A DNA stretch of 64,000 nucleotides from contig NZ_NFZQ01000005.1 of NCBI RefSeq assembly GCF_002165135.1, positions 124,001-188,000 on the forward strand, in the 5' to 3' direction. The position numbers and the translations under genes are program-made. Under the pieces are notes generated by a model. That model worked only from the letters and a program-made list of their open reading frames with translations, was not told where the DNA came from and did no database searches. This DNA is from Pseudomonas sp. SID14000 (GTDB lineage: Bacteria > Pseudomonadota > Gammaproteobacteria > Pseudomonadales > Pseudomonadaceae). This document shows, in pieces, positions 27,273 through 36,547 of this stretch; the first letter of the stretch is position 1, and every line of letters starts with the position of its first letter.

Positions 27273-28810
27273 CGCCAAGCCTTGCGCAATTTCATCAATG
27301 CCTCGGCAATCTCTCCCTCCGGCACCGCCGCAAACCCCAGCACTAAGCCTGCCCTTTTATCCACAGGCACCTCACTGTCCGCCAGCCAGAAATTGCTAAG
27401 CGGCGTGACCTCCACGCCCACCGCTTCAGCCTTGGCCACCAGTTCCTGCTCCCGCGCAAAGTTATCCACATCGACTTTCACATGCAGCCCGGCCGCCACT
27501 TCCGGCATGCCGCCCAACCCCGGGATATCCATAGGCCAGCCGGCCTTGAGCGCATTGCGCCGGCTCAACGCCGCTTTGCGCATGCGCCGGATATGCCGCT
27601 GGAAATGCCCCCGGGCAATGAACTCGGCCATCACGCACTGGCTACTGACCTCCGAATGCCGCACCGCCAGCGCCCTGCCCTGGCTGAACGCCTGCGCCAG
27701 TTGCGGCGGCAGTACCAGGTAGCCCAGGCGCAACGCCGGAAAGGCGATCTTGCCGAAGGTACCGACGTACAGCACCCGCCCGTGACGGTCCAGCGCCGCG
27801 AGCGGGGCCAAGGGCGCACCGCTGTAACGGTACTCGCCGTCGTAGTCGTCTTCGATGATCCAGCCATCGCTGCGCTCGGCCCAAGCCAGCAATTCCAGGC
27901 GTCGCGCCAGGCTCATGGTCACCCCGGTCGGGTACTGGTGGGCCGGCGTGACATAGGCCAGCCGGCAATCCGCCAACTGCCCGAGCTGGCGACAGTCCAT
28001 ACCGTCCTCGTCCACCGGCATGCCATGCAACCTGCCACCGGCCAGCGCAAAGGCATGCCCAGCAGCGCGGTAACCCGGGTTTTCCACAGCCACGCCCTCG
28101 CCTGGCTGCAACAGCAACTGTGCACAAAGGCTGATGGCCTGCTGCGCACCACTGGTGATCACAATTTGTTCAGCCGTACAACTCAGCCCACGCGAGCGCC
28201 GCAGGTAGGCCGCGATCAGTTCGCGCAACGAAGGCTCACCCGCCGGGTCACCATAACCCAGTTGCGCAGGAGCCGGGTTGCGCCAGAAACCCGCCTGCAG
28301 CTTGGCCCAGACGTCAAACGGGAACAGGTCGAACGCCGGAATACCGACGCGAAAAGCACGCGGTGCACCGCTTCTTGGTGGTGACAAATGGTAATTTTTC
28401 AGTCGCTGAAGCGGCTCGCTGGAGCGCCGTTTGCTGGATAAAACCTCAGTATTTTCCGAGGAATATGTGGATAAGTCTGTTGATAAACCCCGGGATAACC
28501 CTGTGGATATTTGTGTGGATAGTTTTGACGTGGTGAGCTTCGGTAGCTGGCTGACATAGGTGCCGTCACCAACCCGGCTTTCGATGTAACCCTCGGCATA
28601 CAGCTGGTCATAGGCCCGCACTACGCTGTTGCGTGACAGCGTCAGCATGGCAGCCAAGTCACGGGTGGCTGGCAGCCGCGTGCCACTGCTCAGGCGCCCG
28701 TCCAGTACTCGCGCACGTAGCGCCTGGTACAGCTGCTGGCTGAGCCCGCGGCGGCGATCGAGAACGATCCCGGCAGGGTCGAAAGGCAATACGAGGGGAC
28801 GCTCGCTCAT
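27257..28810 (-). CDS. MocR/PdxR-type PLP-dependent regulator
   Basis: This 517-residue GntR-family regulator has a winged helix (about 10-80, RDLAAMLTLSRNSVVRAYDQL) fused to a class I aminotransferase-like domain (about 165-510) with PLP lysine in VGTFGKIAFPALRLGY. The linker (about 95-130) contains repeated Leu-Ser-Thr units encoded by TTATCCACA-like 9-mers. It diverges from a PaiB-like gene and two acetyltransferases, which are its likely targets. The last five codons (PIRG and stop) come from a REP. Effector unknown. Confidence 0.88.
   Translation of the reverse strand: MSERPLVLPFDPAGIVLDRRRGLSQQLYQALRARVLDGRLSSGTRLPATRDLAAMLTLSRNSVVRAYDQLYAEGYIESRVGDGTYVSQLPKLTTSKLSTQISTGLSRGLSTDLSTYSSENTEVLSSKRRSSEPLQRLKNYHLSPPRSGAPRAFRVGIPAFDLFPFDVWAKLQAGFWRNPAPAQLGYGDPAGEPSLRELIAAYLRRSRGLSCTAEQIVITSGAQQAISLCAQLLLQPGEGVAVENPGYRAAGHAFALAGGRLHGMPVDEDGMDCRQLGQLADCRLAYVTPAHQYPTGVTMSLARRLELLAWAERSDGWIIEDDYDGEYRYSGAPLAPLAALDRHGRVLYVGTFGKIAFPALRLGYLVLPPQLAQAFSQGRALAVRHSEVSSQCVMAEFIARGHFQRHIRRMRKAALSRRNALKAGWPMDIPGLGGMPEVAAGLHVKVDVDNFAREQELVAKAEAVGVEVTPLSNFWLADSEVPVDKRAGLVLGFAAVPEGEIAEALMKLRKAWRPIRG
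27357..28522. other. group of DnaA boxes inside MocR gene
   Basis: Perfect TTATCCACA boxes lie at 27357-27365 (+), 27462-27470 (+) and 28466-28474 (-). One-mismatch boxes lie at 28478-28486, 28502-28510 and 28514-28522. The last four sit within 60 bp of the linker-coding segment. Protein-level repetition (Leu-Ser-Thr) could explain part of this group; see the larger cluster at 46.6-48.5 kb. Confidence 0.55.
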
Positions 28811-28829
28811 GGCATTGGACCTATAAAAA

Positions 28830-28848
28830 TAGCTCTAAATGGCTCTTA
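28830..28848. promoter_or_regulatory. direct repeat in MocR/PaiB divergent promoter
   Basis: TAGCTCTAA and TGGCTCTTA are near-identical 9-mers spaced 10 bp start to start, within the 90-bp region shared by the MocR and PaiB genes. MocR proteins often bind direct repeats, so this is a candidate operator. Confidence 0.4.
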
Positions 28849-28900
28849 CATAGAACCAATAGCCTGCCTAGGATGGGGCCATTGCACAAGGAAACCGAGC

Positions 28901-29530
28901 ATGTACAACAGCAAACCCCATCAGGAACTCGACCTCGGGCGCCTGCACCAGCACATGCTCGACACCCGCCTGGCCATTCTGGTCAGCCAGGGCGAACACG
29001 GCCTGCTGGCCACGCACCTGCCGGTGCTGGTCGATATCGCCGAAGGCAAATACGGCACCGTCTATGCCCACCTCGCACGGGCCAATTGTCAGTGGCAGGA
29101 CCTGGCGCAAGGTACCGAGGCCCTGCTGGTGTTCCCCGGCGCCGATGCCTATGTCAGCCCTGGTTACTACCCGAGCAAGGCCGACAACCCAAAGGTGGTG
29201 CCAACCTGGAACTACCTGGCCGTGCACGCCTATGGACAGGCCGAAGTGATCCACGACGCCGAGCCACTGCTGGCGATTGTCAGCCGCCTGACCGACCGCC
29301 ACGAACAAGGCCGCAGCGAAGCGTGGAAAGTCACCGACGCCCCGCATGACTACCTCGACGGCATGCTCCGCGCCATTGTCGGCATCCGCCTCCCCATCAC
29401 CCGCCTGCAAGGCGCGCGCAAGCTCAGCCAGAACCGCTCCGAGCAAGACATTGCCGGCGTGCGCGAAGGCCTGAGCGCCAGCCCCGATTACCTGGATAAC
29501 CAACTCGCGGCGCACATGCGCCAACTCTGA
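28901..29530 (+). CDS. PaiB-family FMN-binding protein
   Basis: The 209-residue protein matches the PaiB family: MYNSKPHQELD start, GTVYAHLARANCQWQDL and the PSWYP-like YYPSKADNPKVVPTWNYLAVHAYG region of the split-barrel FMN-binding fold. In Bacillus, PaiB accompanies a polyamine acetyltransferase; here too GNAT acetyltransferases follow. AAGGAAA precedes the ATG. It diverges from the MocR regulator and is 11 bp from the next gene, so the three downstream genes form one operon. Exact role unknown. Confidence 0.87.
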   Translation: MYNSKPHQELDLGRLHQHMLDTRLAILVSQGEHGLLATHLPVLVDIAEGKYGTVYAHLARANCQWQDLAQGTEALLVFPGADAYVSPGYYPSKADNPKVVPTWNYLAVHAYGQAEVIHDAEPLLAIVSRLTDRHEQGRSEAWKVTDAPHDYLDGMLRAIVGIRLPITRLQGARKLSQNRSEQDIAGVREGLSASPDYLDNQLAAHMRQL

Positions 29531-29541
29531 AGGAATAGCCC

Positions 29542-29988
29542 ATGTCCAGCGTCACCCTGCGTCCTGTAACCGCCCAAGACCACGCTGCCTGGCTTGCCCT
29601 GTGGCAGGCCTACTTGCACTTCTATGAATCCGAATTGGCCGAAGAGGTCAGCCTCAGCACCTGGCAACGTCTGCTCGACCCGAACGAACCGACCCATTCG
29701 GCCCTGGCCTGGGTCGATGGCAAGGCGGTGGGAATGGTCAATTTCATCTACCATCGTTCCAACTGGAGCATCGAGAACGCCTGCTACCTGCAGGACCTGT
29801 ACGTGGACCGCGCGCAACGCGGCCTGGGCATCGGCCGCCAGCTGATCGAGCACGTCTACGCCAAAGCCAAGGCCGACAACTGCATCAAGGTGTACTGGGT
29901 GACCCACGAGACCAACGCCACCGCCATCAGCCTGTACCAGCAGGTTGCCGAGCGCTCGGGCTTCATCCAGTTCCGCAAAGAGTTTTAA
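29542..29988 (+). CDS. GNAT N-acetyltransferase
   Basis: This is a 148-residue single-domain acetyl-CoA-dependent acetyltransferase. The acetyl-CoA loop is LYVDRAQRGLGIGRQLIEHV (Q/RxxGxG/A), followed by NATAISLYQQVAERSGFIQF, the typical C-terminal motif. An AAGGA site precedes the ATG. It lies between the PaiB-like gene and a second acetyltransferase, and with them may modify polyamines or other amines; the acceptor is not deducible. Confidence 0.88.
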   Translation: MSSVTLRPVTAQDHAAWLALWQAYLHFYESELAEEVSLSTWQRLLDPNEPTHSALAWVDGKAVGMVNFIYHRSNWSIENACYLQDLYVDRAQRGLGIGRQLIEHVYAKAKADNCIKVYWVTHETNATAISLYQQVAERSGFIQFRKEF

Positions 29989-29995
29989 GCCGAAC

Positions 29996-30667
29996 ATGAC
30001 CGACGCACTGAACTGGAAACCCGCCACAGCCCCTCAGGCAGAGCCCATCGACGGCCGCTTCATCCGCCTGGAAAAGCTCGACCCGGCGCGCCATGGCGAC
30101 GACCTCTGGGAGGCGCTGCAAGGCCCGGCTGCCGACCCGGCGCTGTGGGACTACTTGCCCTACGGCCCGTTCGCTGAACGTGGCGCCTTCGCCCGTTGGC
30201 TGGAAGGCAACGCCGCCGGCCGCGACCCGCTGTTCTACACCGTGATCGACCGCTCCAGCGGCCAGGCCCAGGGCATCCTCAGCCTGATGTCAATCGTGCC
30301 CGACCACGGCCGCATCGAAATCGGCCACGTCGCCTTCGGCGCCGCCATGCAGCGCACGCCCAAGGGTACCGAGGCGGTGTACCTGCTGGGCAAGCTGGCC
30401 TTCGAACTGGGCAACCGCCGGCTGGAGTGGAAGTGCAACAACGCCAACGCCCGCTCCAAGCGGGCGGCGGAGCGGTTTGGCTTTGTATTCGAGGGGGTGT
30501 TCCGCAAGCACTTGGTGGTGAAGGACCACAACCGGGATACGGCGTGGTATTCGATTACCGATGATGAGTGGCCGGCGGTGGCAGCGGGGTTTGAGCGGTG
30601 GTTGAGCGATACCAACCAACAACCTGGAGGTCAGGTAGAAACCCTTGAGGCGTGCCGCAAAGGTTAA
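29996..30667 (+). CDS. RimJ/RimL-like GNAT acetyltransferase
   Basis: This is a 223-residue acetyltransferase of the RimJ/RimL type (GNAT_acetyltr_3-like): GRFIRLEKLDPARHGDDLW at the start, IEIGHVAFGAAMQRTPKGTEAVYLL as the acetyl-CoA segment, and NANARSKRAAERFGF, the hallmark of this subfamily. It begins 7 bp after the preceding acetyltransferase stop, so is co-transcribed. The acceptor is unknown, and ribosomal-protein acetylation is not implied. A degenerate REP array follows. Confidence 0.85.
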   Translation: MTDALNWKPATAPQAEPIDGRFIRLEKLDPARHGDDLWEALQGPAADPALWDYLPYGPFAERGAFARWLEGNAAGRDPLFYTVIDRSSGQAQGILSLMSIVPDHGRIEIGHVAFGAAMQRTPKGTEAVYLLGKLAFELGNRRLEWKCNNANARSKRAAERFGFVFEGVFRKHLVVKDHNRDTAWYSITDDEWPAVAAGFERWLSDTNQQPGGQVETLEACRKG

Positions 30668-30683
30668 AAGTTGTGTTGGATCC

Positions 30684-30813
30684 GCCGGACTCTTCGCGGG
30701 TAAACCCGCCCCCACAGGTACAACACTGGCCTCAGGCTTGTGGGGGGCCTGTAGGAGCAGCCTTGAAGGCGGTACCGGCCAGGTGGGAGCGGGTTTACCC
30801 GCGAAGAGGCCGA
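30684..30813. repeat. compound REP array
   Basis: A left REP (gcgggtaaacccgcccccac) and an inverted right REP (gtgggagcgggtttacccgcg) enclose a half-copy of the other subfamily (tgtaggagcagccttgaagg). This mosaic of two repeat types separates convergent operons. Confidence 0.75.
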
Positions 30814-30824
30814 CAGATTCAACG

Positions 30825-30850
30825 CAAAAAAAGGGGAGCATCCGCTCCCC
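30825..30850 (-). terminator. pycAB terminator
   Basis: On the minus strand a 7-bp stem GGGGAGC / GCTCCCC with a GGAT loop is followed by TTTTTTT, about 35 bp after the pycB stop. Typical intrinsic terminator. Confidence 0.88.
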
Positions 30851-30882
30851 AGAGGTTAACCGCTTGTAGATGAGGGCTTATC

Positions 30883-32691
30883 TCAGCCTTCGATCTCGAT
30901 CAGGATCTCACCCGGCGTCACACGGTCGCCCTTGGCCACGTGGATGGCCACGACCTTGCCAGCGATTGCCGCCTGCACTTCGGTCTCCATCTTCATGGCT
31001 TCGGTGATCAGCACGGCCTGGCCGACCTTGACCATGTCGCCTTCCTTGACCAGCACATCGACGATGTTGCCTGGCATGGTGGTGCTGACGTGGCCCGGGG
31101 CACTAGCCTGCTTGCGCTTGCTGCCGCCGCCGCCGACGAATTCGTTGAGCGGCTCGAACACCACTTCTTCCGGCATGCCGTCAATCGACAGGTAGAAGTG
31201 GCGCTTGCCTTCAGCCTTCACGCCCACGCCGGTGATGTCGACGCGGTAGGTTTCGCCGTGCACGTCGATGACGAACTCGGTCGGTACACCTTCGCCGCTA
31301 TGGGACGCCACTGCGCCGGCTTCAGGAATTGGCAACAGGACTTCAGGGGTCAGAGTGCCGGCTTCGCGTTCTTCGAGGAATTTGCGGCCAATGTCCGGGA
31401 ACATGGCGAAGGTCAGCACGTCTTCTTCGCAACGGGCCAGGGAGCCGATGTCGGCACGCAGCTTGGCCATTTCCGGCTTCAGCAGGTCGGCCGGGCGCAC
31501 GTCGATCACTTCTTCACTGCCGATCGCCTGGCGGCGCAGTTGCTCGTTGACCACGCCCGGGGCCTTGCCATAACCGCCCTGCAGGTACAGCTTCACCTCA
31601 TTGGTGATGGTCTTGTAGCGCTCGCCGGCCAGCACGTTGAAGAACGCCTGGGTGCCGACGATCTGCGAGGTCGGGGTCACCAGCGGCGGGAAGCCAAGAT
31701 CTTCACGCACACGCGGGATCTCTGCCAGCACTTCGTTCATGCGGTTGAGAGCGCCCTGCTCCTTGAGCTGGTTGGCCAGATTGGAAATCATGCCGCCCGG
31801 TACCTGGTTGACCTGCACGCGAGTGTCCACGGCGGTGAACTCGCTTTCAAACTGGTGGTACTTCTTGCGTACTGCGTAGAAGTACAGGCCGATTTCCTGC
31901 AGCAGCTCCAGGTCCAGGCCGGTGTCGAATTCGCTGCCCTTGAGGGCGGCAACCATCGACTCGGTACCCGGGTGGCTAGTGCCCCAGGCGAAGCTGGAGA
32001 TAGCGGTGTCGATATGGTCGGCACCGTTTTCCACCGCCTTCAGCTGGCACATGGCGGCCAGCCCGGCAGTGTCGTGGGAGTGGATGAACACCGGCAGCGA
32101 CTGCTCGGCCTTCAGCGCCTTGACCAGTTCGCCGGTGGCGTACGGGGTCAGCAGGCCAGCCATGTCCTTGATCGCCACCGAGTCGCAACCCATGGCTTCC
32201 ATCTGCTTGGCCTGGTTCACGAAGGCTTCGATGGTGTGCACCGGGCTGGTGGTGTAGGCAATGGTGCCCTGGGCGTGCTTGCCGGCAGCCTTGACCGCTT
32301 CGATGGCAACACGCAGGTTACGCACGTCGTTCATGGCGTCGAAGATGCGGAACACGTCGATGCCGTTGACCGCAGCCTTGGCGACGAAGGCCTTGACCAC
32401 GTCGTCGCTGTAGTGGCGGTAGCCCAGCAGGTTCTGGCCGCGCAGCAGCATTTGCAGGCGGGTGTTGGGCAGCGCCGCGCGCAGCTTGCGCAGACGCTCC
32501 CACGGATCTTCCTTGAGGAAGCGCACGCAGGCGTCGAAGGTGGCGCCACCCCACACTTCCAGCGACCAGTAGCCGACCTTGTCGAGCTTGTCGCAGATCG
32601 GCAGCATGTCTTCGGTACGCATGCGGGTGGCCAGCAGGGACTGGTGGGCGTCGCGCAGGATCGTGTCGGTTACGTGAATTTTCTTGGACAT
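30883..32691 (-). CDS. pycB: pyruvate carboxylase subunit B / oxaloacetate decarboxylase alpha type
   Basis: This subunit carries the carboxyltransferase and biotin carrier of two-subunit pyruvate carboxylase, which makes oxaloacetate from pyruvate for anaplerosis. In the 602-residue protein the N-terminal TIM barrel (about 1-280) opens with VTDTILRDAHQSL, and a conserved middle domain follows. The C-terminal biotinyl domain (about 530-602) has the biotin Lys in TEAMKMETEVQA. GAGGAA precedes the ATG. It lies 11 bp after pycA and is often annotated oadA, but without beta/gamma subunits nearby the carboxylase role fits better. Confidence 0.92.
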   Translation of the reverse strand: MSKKIHVTDTILRDAHQSLLATRMRTEDMLPICDKLDKVGYWSLEVWGGATFDACVRFLKEDPWERLRKLRAALPNTRLQMLLRGQNLLGYRHYSDDVVKAFVAKAAVNGIDVFRIFDAMNDVRNLRVAIEAVKAAGKHAQGTIAYTTSPVHTIEAFVNQAKQMEAMGCDSVAIKDMAGLLTPYATGELVKALKAEQSLPVFIHSHDTAGLAAMCQLKAVENGADHIDTAISSFAWGTSHPGTESMVAALKGSEFDTGLDLELLQEIGLYFYAVRKKYHQFESEFTAVDTRVQVNQVPGGMISNLANQLKEQGALNRMNEVLAEIPRVREDLGFPPLVTPTSQIVGTQAFFNVLAGERYKTITNEVKLYLQGGYGKAPGVVNEQLRRQAIGSEEVIDVRPADLLKPEMAKLRADIGSLARCEEDVLTFAMFPDIGRKFLEEREAGTLTPEVLLPIPEAGAVASHSGEGVPTEFVIDVHGETYRVDITGVGVKAEGKRHFYLSIDGMPEEVVFEPLNEFVGGGGSKRKQASAPGHVSTTMPGNIVDVLVKEGDMVKVGQAVLITEAMKMETEVQAAIAGKVVAIHVAKGDRVTPGEILIEIEG

Positions 32692-32702
32692 TATGGGGTT
32701 CC

Positions 32703-34118
<1,416 letters not shown>

Positions 34119-34307
34119 TGGAGTCTTCCCAAAGCCGTAGGAACAGTCGAGCCGGTTCTACCGGTCGGCGCGTGACCAGACGTTGCTGGCCAGTCGCACA
34201 TTCACCCTAGCGCTGTAGGTCGATAAACAAAAATCAATATTTGTTAGAGGCTGTATTAGCAAAAGCTTATAGTTCGGTAACAAGGTATTGCCGAAGGGCG
34301 GAGAAAA

Positions 34308-35270
34308 ATGCGTAAGTCCTTGATGCGTATGACTTTGCGTCAATTGCAGATCTTCAACGAAGTGTGCGATTTGCGCTCGTACAGCCGTGCGGCAGAAGAG
34401 ATGGCGCTGACGCAACCCGCCGTTAGTCTACAGATCCGCCAGCTTGAGGAACTGATCGGCCAGCCGCTGTTCGAGTACGTGGGCAAGAAGCTCTACCTGA
34501 CCGAAGCTGCCGAAGCCCTGCAACGCGCCAGCCGCGATATCTTCGGGCGCCTGGAGAGCCTGGACATGCAACTGTCGGACATGCAGGGCTCATTGCAGGG
34601 GCAGCTGAAACTGGCAATCGAGTCCAGTGCCAAGTACTTCGTGCCACACCTGTTCGCTGCCTTCAAGCAGCGTCACCCGGAGGTCAACCTGACCCTGACG
34701 GTGGTCAATCGCGCCCAGGCCATCCGCCGCTTGTCGGACAATCGCGACGACCTGATCATCATGTCCATGGTGCCGCAGGACATGGGTCTGGATTTTCTGC
34801 CATTCCTCAACAACCCGATCGTCGCGGTGGCACCGCCCGAGCACCCGCTGTGCAAGCTGGAGCAGCTGCGCCTGCAGGACCTGGAGCCTCATACCCTGCT
34901 GGTCCGCGAACAAGGTTCAGGCACGCGCAAGGCTTGCGAGGAATACTTCAAGGACAAGCGCGTGCACTTCACCCAGACCCTGGAGGTGGCCTCGGCCGAC
35001 GCCCAGCGCGAATGCGTGATCGCCGGTCTGGGCATTGCCATGTTGACCCGCCATGCAGTCAACCTGGAGCTGGCCACCGGTGTGCTGAGGGAACTGCCCG
35101 TGGAGGAACTGCCGCTGTACCGCAGCTGGTGCGTGGTGCAGTCCAAGGCCAAACGGCAGTCGCCAGTGGCCTTGGCCTTCCTGGCGTTCATCCGCAGCGA
35201 ACGGGCGTTGATCAGTGCGCTGGTTGAGCGTTTTTCAGGGAAGTTGCCGCCGACGCCTGCCAGACCGTGA
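34308..35270 (+). CDS. pycR: LysR-family regulator PycR
   Basis: This 320-residue LysR-type regulator diverges from pycAB, the same arrangement as P. aeruginosa PycR, which controls pyruvate carboxylase. The winged helix is at about 8-65 (QIFNEVCDLRSYSRAAEEMALTQ region, then PAVSLQIRQLEEL) and the effector-binding domain at about 95-300. GGAG precedes the first ATG; a second ATG 15 bp on is possible. The last 59 bases overlap, tail to tail, the small gene on the other strand. Confidence 0.82.
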   Translation: MRKSLMRMTLRQLQIFNEVCDLRSYSRAAEEMALTQPAVSLQIRQLEELIGQPLFEYVGKKLYLTEAAEALQRASRDIFGRLESLDMQLSDMQGSLQGQLKLAIESSAKYFVPHLFAAFKQRHPEVNLTLTVVNRAQAIRRLSDNRDDLIIMSMVPQDMGLDFLPFLNNPIVAVAPPEHPLCKLEQLRLQDLEPHTLLVREQGSGTRKACEEYFKDKRVHFTQTLEVASADAQRECVIAGLGIAMLTRHAVNLELATGVLRELPVEELPLYRSWCVVQSKAKRQSPVALAFLAFIRSERALISALVERFSGKLPPTPARP

Positions 35271-35430
35271 GCTCTTGCAACTCAGGGTAGTCTGCCAGGT
35301 CGCGGAGCAGTTGACGTTGGTCGCAATAGCTCTCGATCGCGCGGCGGTATTCCATGCGGCGCTGATCCTTTTCCTGCTGCTTGCGAGCCTTGGCGCTGGG
35401 TTGGTATGTACCGTCGAAGTCACGAGCCAT
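35212..35430 (-). CDS. small conserved PA3496-like protein
   Basis: This short charged protein of 72 residues begins MARDFDGTYQPSAKARKQQ and continues with a predicted helix rich in Arg, Glu and Gln (DQRRMEYRRAIESYCDQRQLL). It resembles the PA3496-type family of small Pseudomonas proteins of unknown function. The start is placed at this Met because the upstream open codons are not helix-like or conserved. Its 3' end overlaps pycR by 59 bases. It has no export signal or metal motif. Confidence 0.65.
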   Translation of the reverse strand: MARDFDGTYQPSAKARKQQEKDQRRMEYRRAIESYCDQRQLLRDLADYPELQELTVWQASAATSLKNAQPAH

Positions 35431-35526
35431 TGCCTGTCTCCCTGATAGGATGCGGGGAGTTTCAGACTGGCTTGAGTGGTTTACGGTTTGGCTGTGGAAT
35501 GGTGACAAAACAGTGAATTTTTGCTG

Positions 35527-35574
35527 CCTGCACCGGCCTCTTCGCGGGCTTGCCCGCGAAGAGGCCGGTGCAGG
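35527..35574. repeat. perfect 23-bp REP-derived palindrome
   Basis: Arms 35527-35549 and 35552-35574 are exactly complementary with only two bases between. The cctcttcgcgggc core shows it is a collapsed REP pair lacking the spacer. It lies right after the RpiR gene's stop and can act as its 3' hairpin. Confidence 0.85.
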
Positions 35575-35577
35575 AGT

Positions 35578-36444
35578 TCAGTCGTCGGTAGCCTTGATCG
35601 ACTTGGGCGACAAGCGCAGGCTGCGCAAGCTGCGCTTCACGCTCTTCAGGTGGTTGACCAGGCTCGGCCCGCGCGCCATGGCCACGCCCATGGCCAGCAC
35701 ATCGATCACCACCAGGTGGGCGATACGCGAAGTCAACGGAGTGTAGATTTCGGTGTCTTCATGCACGTCGATCGCCAGGTTGACCGTAGATAATTCTGCC
35801 AGCGGTGTCTGGCTTGGGCACAGGGTAATCAGGTTGGCACCGCTCTCACGGACCAGGTTGGCGGTGATCAGCAGGTCCTTGGAGCGGCCCGACTGGGAAA
35901 TGCACACTGCCACATCGCCCGGCTTCAGGGTCACCGCCGACATCGCCTGCATGTGCGGGTCGGAATAGGCTGCCGCGCTGAGCAGCAAGCGGAAGAACTT
36001 GTGCTGGGCATCGGCCGCCACCGCACCGGAAGCACCAAAGCCATAGAACTCAACACGCTGCGCCTGGGCCATGGCGGTCACCGCCTGCTGCAGCGCCTGC
36101 GGGTCGAGGTGTTCACGCACTTCCATCAGGGTGTGCAGGGTGGTGTCGAAGATCTTCAGACTGTAGTCGGCGACCGAGTCATCTTCATGAATGGCGAACT
36201 GACCGAAACTGGCCCCCGCGGCCAGGCTCTGCGCCAGCTTCAGCTTCAGATCCTGAAAACCCGAGCACCCGATCGCGCGGCAGAAACGCACGATGGTCGG
36301 TTCGCTGATACCCACGCTGTGCGCCAGGTCGGCCATGGAGCTATGCATGACGGCAGCCGGGTCAAGTAGCACATGGTCGGCCACTTTCAGTTCCGATTTG
36401 CGCAGCAGGTGGCGCGATTGGGCGATATGTTGCAACAGATTCAC
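35578..36444 (-). CDS. RpiR/HexR-family sugar-phosphate regulator
   Basis: This 288-residue RpiR-type regulator has an N-terminal helix-turn-helix (about 1-77, MADLAHSVGISEPTIVRFCRAIG) and a C-terminal SIS domain (about 120-250, EFYGFGASGAVAADAQHKF and VAVCISQSGRSKDLL) that senses sugar phosphates. It is a HexR paralogue paired divergently with a G6PDH gene. In P. putida the classical hexR-zwf locus lies elsewhere, so this is the second such pair. The start is a GTG. A palindrome between the genes is its likely operator. Confidence 0.88.
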   Translation of the reverse strand: MNLLQHIAQSRHLLRKSELKVADHVLLDPAAVMHSSMADLAHSVGISEPTIVRFCRAIGCSGFQDLKLKLAQSLAAGASFGQFAIHEDDSVADYSLKIFDTTLHTLMEVREHLDPQALQQAVTAMAQAQRVEFYGFGASGAVAADAQHKFFRLLLSAAAYSDPHMQAMSAVTLKPGDVAVCISQSGRSKDLLITANLVRESGANLITLCPSQTPLAELSTVNLAIDVHEDTEIYTPLTSRIAHLVVIDVLAMGVAMARGPSLVNHLKSVKRSLRSLRLSPKSIKATDD

Positions 36445-36487
36445 AGGCTGGACTCGGTTATGATCGGCTGGCCGGGTTGTAGCTTTC

Positions 36488-36504
36488 TTGTAGTTATACT
36501 ACAT
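36488..36504. promoter_or_regulatory. HexR/RpiR-type operator
   Basis: TGTAGT-TAT-ACTACA (36489-36503) is a perfect 6+3+6 palindrome of the HexR operator type (TGTARTwwwATTACA). It lies between the RpiR gene and zwf, about 45 bp from each start. It is probably released by a sugar phosphate such as KDPG or glucose 6-phosphate. Confidence 0.75.
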
Positions 36505-36547
36505 GGACGCCAACCCGCCCAGTTAAACGAACGTGGAGAGTGGTGGT

